This document shows, piece after piece, positions 7,825 to 12,700 of a stretch of 12,700 bases of DNA. Within the stretch, counting starts at the first letter, position 1; each line of letters opens with the position of its first letter. The position numbers were made by a program, and so were the translations under genes. The stretch is from Leucogyrophana mollusca (taxonomy: Eukaryota; Basidiomycota; Agaricomycetes; Boletales): positions 1-12,700 of the forward strand of contig MU266816.1 in the NCBI GenBank assembly GCA_021014945.1, read 5' to 3'. The notes under the pieces are model-generated. The model was not told where the DNA came from. It ran no database searches and saw nothing but the letters and a program-made list of their open reading frames with translations.

Positions 7825-9998
7825 TCAGCATAGCTGCCACATTTTAACATAGTCGCTGTAGAACATCCTTTGATTAGTTTCATGCAAAGGCCTGGAAAAT
7901 CAACAAGCACACATACACGACAAGAGATCTGTCCTCTACAGAGCCCCACGTTGAGTACCAAGTGTCCTGCGCAAGTGCAAAGTCGCGCATGGCAGCTACA
8001 GTCACTGTCAGCTTCGTGTACGAAAAGGAAACATGGTAGACGCACTATTCGATCCGTCTAACCAGGGCTTCCCGCCCGCGTTGTCGGGGAACCAGCCATT
8101 AGTACCACCGACTGCGAGGTCCAGAATCAGGTAGAATGCTACATCGATACCACTTCAATGTCGAGGCCACACAGAAAAATGAGCCCGGACTTACGTTGAT
8201 CGAAGGGCGTGGCATTTGTGCCGTTTACCCAAGGGTTCTGGAGGACAATGTCCTGGGTGCCATTCTGTACAACTGTCGGGAAATCTCCACGAGTGAAGAA
8301 AGGCTCGTTGAAACTGAGCTGGAGCATGTAGTGGAGTCGTGAATCGACGTAGATGCGGAGGAATTCCGGAGTCCATTCGAGCACGTAGGTGTGGAAGCCT
8401 TGAGCGTAATCTGAACGCCGTTGCGTCCACCAGCCAAAGGTCTTGAAGACGGCATTTAGGAAGGAGAGCGGACCCCAATTGAGTGATCCGCGGACATAAT
8501 TCACGCCCCTTTGGAAAGGAGTGCAGATAAGTCAGTAAAGAGCGGGTACGATAATATCAATGGACGTACTGGTCTGGGTAGCTGGCGGGGTTTCCACGTG
8601 ATTCCATGATGTCAATCTCGCCACTGAGAGGCCACGCGCCATAAGTGTTATTCACTGGGAGCATCCAGATTGCGGGCCAGAGCTGTAATATATCGACGTA
8701 ACTATGGATGCTTTTCGCATCAATGGAAGATTCTTACCCAGTCACTGTCAAACAATACTGTCAGTTCAACTCCACAAAAAATGGGGGGAAATGAACTTAC
8801 CCTCTTGGCAGCTTCGCACTAACTTCGACGCGGCCATACCGGATACTGGCGCTGTTCCTCGTGCTGAGTCTTGCGCTCTGGACGGGATTGATGATAGTAC
8901 CAAGAGTGGAGTTGCTGACTGCGCCACAGGAGGCATAGTATGCAGCAGCATCGAACGTTGTGTCGTTGGATGTCGCAGTCGTAGAGGTGCTTGGCAAGGC
9001 GGACGGGTTGGTGATGTTATATGTGCAGTCTGTCAAATTATATGTGTAGCCATTGTAAAGGTTATCGGATCCGATCATATCTGAGGTGAGCGTTGGCGTG
9101 ATGTAAAGGTACCCGTTCTGGACATAGGAGTTGTTGGTCGAGTCCGTGGTCATTTCGAACTCCCCATTGCTGTAAATGGGTGATCAGCATTATAGCTACG
9201 TAAAGTCAGACTCGAAGCTAACCCAAATCCGCCCAGCTCGATCTCGCGGAACCAATTTCCGCCTGCTCCGAGGACAGTGTTGGTATCGGTGTTGAATTCC
9301 TCGTCGAGCACCATGCACAAGTTACCATTGATCATGGGCACACTTTTGTACCCGAAATAGCACCGCACAGCAGACCCAGCAATACCTAGGAATGCAATGC
9401 CTACTGTGATGAAGTAAGCGAGACGCGCATAGGGGTCCTTCGTGGTAACCCATGGCTTCTCGAGTGTGGAAGGGTCCTCGAGCAGGGTTGAGCGGAGGCG
9501 CTTCGTCTTCTTAACGGGAGCTGTAGTAACGGTGGAATACATGGTCATTGTGCGGGCAGGAGGCGCCGCGAACGATTCCCGCAGACGGATGCCAGATGAG
9601 GTCCGGCTCGGACCCTCACCGGTGACGCCGGTGCCGGGGCGGCTGCCATAGTACGAGGGAGTACGAGGAACATCGTTGCGAGCGGAGAACGAAACCCCGC
9701 CACGAGCAGGGACTTCGGGGAAGGGGTAGTTGGCAATAGCGTCACTGTAGGCTATGCCGGGGGTAGTGGCGCCAGGGGTTACGGAGGTGTTGGCGGGGTC
9801 GACGCTGAAGCTGCGGACACTCGCCGGAGGTGAGAATGGGTTAATGGCCGAAGTTCCCGGACTCGATGGGGGCGAGTCACGGGAAGAGGGAAGTGTCGAG
9901 CGTTCCCGAAGGTGAGCTGGTCCTTCGGCCGAGCGGTTTGGGTCTTCCCCGAGGTAGAAAGGTGCAGAGGAACCATCCTTTGAGCGCGACGTCGACAT
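7825..9998 (-). CDS. KRE6/SKN1-family GH16 beta-glucan synthesis protein, 593 residues, eight exons
   Basis: The family acts in the secretory pathway and is required for cell-wall beta-1,6-glucan; its biochemical reaction is probably transglycosylation or hydrolysis of beta-glucan. The modelled exons are 9998-9223, 9169-8801, 8744-8738, 8682-8570, 8508-8195, 8138-8046, 7995-7917 and 7855-7825, totalling 1782 nt in frame. The seven introns are 50-61 bp. Residues 1-190 are a Pro/Ser/Thr-rich cytosolic tail. One membrane segment lies at about 193-214 (LAYFITVGIAFLGIAG), giving type II topology. The lumenal GH16 domain follows, with ELGGFGNGEFEMTTD, PRGDWLWPAIWMLP (about 380-393) and active-site E406-I-D408-I-M-E411 in SGEIDIMES. 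FYLILDLAVGGTNGW and the terminal VDYVKMWQLC complete the family pattern. At least eight N-glycosylation sequons lie in the lumenal part. All residues expected for activity are present. The start at 9998 matches where family proteins usually begin, although the frame stays open to 10289. One splice donor (GTTAGC at 9222) is weak. Confidence 0.93.
8738..8744 (-). other. 7-nt microexon of the GH16 gene
   Basis: The minus-strand bases TGACTGG are flanked by acceptor ...TTTGACAG and donor GTAAGAA. They complete a split Gly codon and then encode Asp-Trp, giving the family-conserved PRGDWLWPAIW. The preceding exon ends in phase 2 and the next starts in phase 0, so skipping these 7 nt would shift the frame before the active site. 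The neighbouring introns are 8745-8800 (56 bp) and 8683-8737 (55 bp). Confidence 0.85.
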
Positions 9999-10500
9999 GA
10001 CTCTCAAGTAATATGGGATGCGCTGCGAAATGGGAAAGCAGACTTTGCCTTGAGGGAACCATTCCTCGTAAATATCCCGCAGGTATAAGTACGCGCTCTG
10101 AAGATCATTGCAGTGCAGAACGAAAGTAGAAAACAAACGTCTAGATTTGCTTATCGGTACACGCCGTAAATCCACGTGGGAAAGGTACAAATTATCATTT
10201 ACAGTGCCCAAAAAGGAGCGGCCTTTCGAAGTCAGATCTCGATCTCGATCAGGCTGCTGACGGAGATTGATCGGCCAGGTCCAGCCCATGTTGCAATCAT
10301 ACCTCCACCAACACCGGAGGCAAATGTATTTCTGTGCAATCCGGCTCAGGCAGCCTGCAGAAATATCGGTAAACTACCCCAGCTGATTGCCTCGCCGTAT
10401 TCATTCAAAGCCCAGAGGCGCTTAGGGGTCTGGACGGACTGTGCTGTGCAATGACGGCCGCCAAGTGCCTGCAGCCTGTCATCGTTATCATGCGCTGACG
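9999..10500 (-). promoter_or_regulatory. Probable upstream region of the GH16 gene
   Basis: This stretch precedes the GH16 start codon at 9998. A CACGTG E-box lies at 10173-10178. I see no clear TATA box at the expected distance. The coding frame continues open for 97 codons upstream to an ATG at 10289, but that part reads as arbitrary sequence. The boundary at 10500 is nominal. Confidence 0.3.
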
Positions 10501-12700
10501 CTGGATCACAGAACTCAAGTCATGGCAGGCAGGTACTAAGGGGCGTCTTACAAAATTACACCGTTCCCCGAGTCCTCCGACTAGCGCGTCCTTTGGGCCA
10601 ATCGAATTCCCGGATTACCGCGATGGGTGCCTGCAACGTTGTGTAACCATCCCGCAAAGGCCCCAGCAGGGTCAGAGTCGCGGTGGCCTTCCGGTGCAGG
10701 CATGATTATACACGAAGCACTGCGTGCAGGTATGCCTCGATGCATGCCACACTGCGAAGAAAGAACCTGGAAACTGACGAACTATCCCTTCTGCGGACCT
10801 CTCTCGTAAACACCTTCGCTATAGTGCGTTATCAGGTACTTCATTATTGCTACTCGGGAGCCACAAATATACGCACCCTCAACTCTCGTCGCGATGGCGC
10901 GTTTAATAGAGCGCCTCCCGAATGGAAGGCGCGGACGAGCGCGCCAATATGACGAAGTCAAGGAAGACCTCCATTACACTGCTTCCGCGAAAATAACTCA
11001 ATCTGACGCCAACCTATCGTCCAACGACGAGAGAGATTCTCAATTTCGAAGGGCCTGATATGTATATGGCAAGTGAAACTCAAAATTCGAAGGCGAAGCA
11101 CACACAGATTGCAGATTGACTACACATCATGGATCTCTACGGAGACCGCGCCGTTGCCTCAGGCTTCGCTTCCAAACGCTGCGACTTGAACTTCCCATTC
11201 CGATAGGCACGCCAGGTAATTCACTGGACGCATCTGCTACTTGCTTGACGTATGCCGTTTACGCCTCATGGTTCCCCCTAATCTTCAGCCCGCGTTGGGA
11301 GACAATACAAGGCATCGCGGTGAGCCGTCGAATCCGTTCAGGGAATGTAACACTTCGACAGACAACGGCAAGATGGGGAGAAGTCATCTCTCTTATCGAT
11401 TGCTGGAACCGAGCATAATACGATGGCTTGTCACCACGATGCAAATTCGGAGACTTGGGAACGCCGGAAGGTGCAATTTCTCGTGGACTTGATGACTTTG
11501 GTCGCTATCTGCATGGCTACCGCAACGCACGTTCTTCCAGATCCAACAAGCGGGAAGGTTTTCTAGTATTTCTCGGCTACCAAAAGATAAACAAGGATTT
11601 TCCGTAGACTATCAGTACCCATGAGGCAAAGTCCGCACAGACGCGTTTGGTGAAAGTGCATATCGCGAGAGTTGTCTTGCAAAGCTGTCAGAGTTCATGC
11701 TTGGGATGGGAGCGAGATAGACGGAGTGTTTTGAGTTACGTTGGAAGCGCCCTCAAAAACATATCTGCGCAAAAGCCGCACTCGCCATGGCGCCGAAAGC
11801 GCCGGGCCGTGATGGAATCCCTGCACTATGGCTCGGATGTCGTGCACAGTGAGAAAGAGGATCATGAACATCAGAAAATGCAAAACCCATTAAGGCGAAA
11901 TCAGACTTTATACGCAAGAAAATCAGAAAACCTACCAGCAAAGGACTTCGGCGAGCACAGCCCTTTGCACGAACGTACAAGCCAAGCGTGAGTGGCTCCA
12001 TCCTCGATATTGTATCAAGGTGACCCTCGTTGCGTGTGTACGTTCGAAGAACTTCGAGGAGTATAGCCTTCTTGGACAACTGACAGGCCAAGAGTGAGTT
12101 GCTCCACCCCCTCTTCGATAACAGTGGTCGTGCGAGGAAGGGTGCGCCAAGGGTACGGCTCAGTGAGTACGAAGGGATGTCAGTGAGTCTTTCCCGCTCC
12201 ACAATTCGTTGGAACAGCAGGGTCGTTATATTGCCTTGAGATGGAGGATGGGAGTAAGTCTTTTCCACCGATCATCAGAAATACAGAAAGATACCCTGTC
12301 AGAAACAGGACCATTCGGTCTCTCTAACGGATTGGACATGCTGCAAGCGATAGATTGTGAGAATTGACATGAAATCACCAACTATCCTCGGAATGAAAAC
12401 TCCATAGAAAACGCCTGAGCGGCCTTGCGCCTACTAAGGCGTCAGCTGGCCAGACTCGTACTCCAGCTAGGTTAACGGATTACAACCCGCGAGATTCCGA
12501 TCACCTCCGGACTTGGGTCAACAAGTGTGCCAAGGAACAAAAGTCACAAGACTGGATAATCCTCGCAGAATTTCCTCTGATCAAACCAAATCCAAGTGCG
12601 GACCTGCACACCTTTCAGTCAGCACATAACGCAAACAGCGTAGCACCGAGATGTACAAATGCCTGCATATTGCGACTCATCCGATCGCCGGCCGACGTTG
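10501..12700. other. 2.2 kb with no supportable gene
   Basis: Several 90-170 codon frames occur on both strands (for example 11116-11418 plus and 11753-12268 minus). None shows a recognisable domain, signal peptide or consistent splice-extended frame. Numerous GTGAGT or GTAAGT donor-like sites between 11980 and 12260 on the plus strand could mark a degenerate or unrecognised gene. The only repeat structure I see is the diverged tandem duplication at 11945-12120. No RNA gene was recognised. Confidence 0.45.
11945..12120. repeat. Diverged tandem duplication, about 106-bp period
   Basis: The unit starting ACTTCGGCGAGCACAGCC at 11945 aligns with ACTTCGAGGAGTATAGCC at 12051. By hand, 42 of 59 positions match without gaps, and both units end in TCGATA after a small indel. 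Both copies contain a GTGAGT followed by GCTCC (GTGAGTGGCTCC and GTGAGTTGCTCC), which looks like a splice donor on the plus strand. Translated on that strand, the two copies give KDFGEHSPLHERTSQA and KNFEEYSLLGQLTGQE. No family was recognised. Confidence 0.5.

Noticed and set aside
7764..8504. Minus-strand frames that run through introns of the GH16 gene (for example 7764-8045 and the end of 8139-8504)
   Set aside because: They read into introns. The conserved terminal motifs DGSNTAMRDFALAQDTWY and VDYVKMWQ appear only after splicing.
9999..10289. 97-codon in-frame upstream extension of the GH16 protein to an ATG at 10289
   Set aside because: The text is unlike known KRE6/SKN1 tails, while the start at 9998 gives the usual beginning (MSTSR... 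with a PFY motif soon after). It is treated as 5' untranslated or upstream DNA.
11116..11418. 100-codon plus-strand open frame, and a second short frame starting at the ATG in the same stretch
   Set aside because: The frames overlap each other, show no conserved residues and cannot be extended by convincing splice sites.
11753..12268. 171-codon minus-strand open frame
   Set aside because: It spans the diverged tandem duplication. The two repeat copies are not better conserved in this frame than in others, and no family is recognised.
12421..12450. Short hairpin GCGCCT-ACTA-AGGCGT considered as an RNA gene or terminator
   Set aside because: The six-base stem has no flanking conserved structure, no tRNA arms and no linked transcript, so it is compatible with chance.
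1..12700. CRISPR arrays, prokaryotic operons, rRNA or tRNA genes
   Set aside because: No regularly spaced repeats, ribosome-binding sites or tRNA T-arm signatures were found. Intron-rich genes show that the DNA is eukaryotic.

Overview
The window looks like nuclear DNA of a filamentous basidiomycete, probably an Agaricomycete. The support is very short GT-AG introns (about 48-76 bp), dense exon splitting, a KRE6/SKN1-type beta-glucan synthesis gene of the basidiomycete kind, and hAT transposases with the conserved text common in mushroom genomes. No prokaryotic features are seen. All gene models below were assembled by hand from splice signals, reading-frame phase and family motifs.

Positions 1-1738 hold the 5' part of a minus-strand hAT transposon (element A) that runs off the left edge. 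It has a BED-type zinc finger, two catalytic aspartates, a CxxH motif and a terminus carrying two adjacent 14-bp palindromes. A 118-bp spacer follows. Positions 1857-6153 hold a second, different hAT transposon (element B), also minus strand and apparently complete. It has matching 9-bp ends, dense subterminal CGAAG and ACCTCGAGGT motifs, a TATA box, and a ten-exon transposase of 1054 residues. Its frame closes across all nine introns, and the zinc finger, catalytic D, D and E, CxxH and C-terminal dimerisation region are all present. No matching 8-bp target-site duplication flanks it.

Positions 6154-7824 hold no gene I can support, apart from a lone TATA-like promoter candidate near 7103 and a small hexamer repeat near the 3' end of the next gene. 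Positions 7825-9998 (minus strand) hold a complete KRE6/SKN1-family GH16 gene of 593 residues in eight exons. The protein is a type II membrane protein with a Pro/Ser-rich cytosolic tail, one membrane segment and a lumenal GH16 domain with an ExDxxE active-site motif. One exon is only 7 nt long (8738-8744) and encodes part of the strongly conserved PRGDWLWPAIWMLP block.

Positions 9999-12700 hold the upstream region of that gene and then about 2.2 kb with no gene I can support. A diverged 106-bp-period tandem duplication lies near 11945-12120. The only clearly housekeeping function is cell-wall beta-glucan synthesis. The two transposons are independent of it and of each other. I see no novel multi-gene system. 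The points most worth a second look are the 7-nt microexon, the intact element B without a target duplication, and the twin palindromes at the end of element A.
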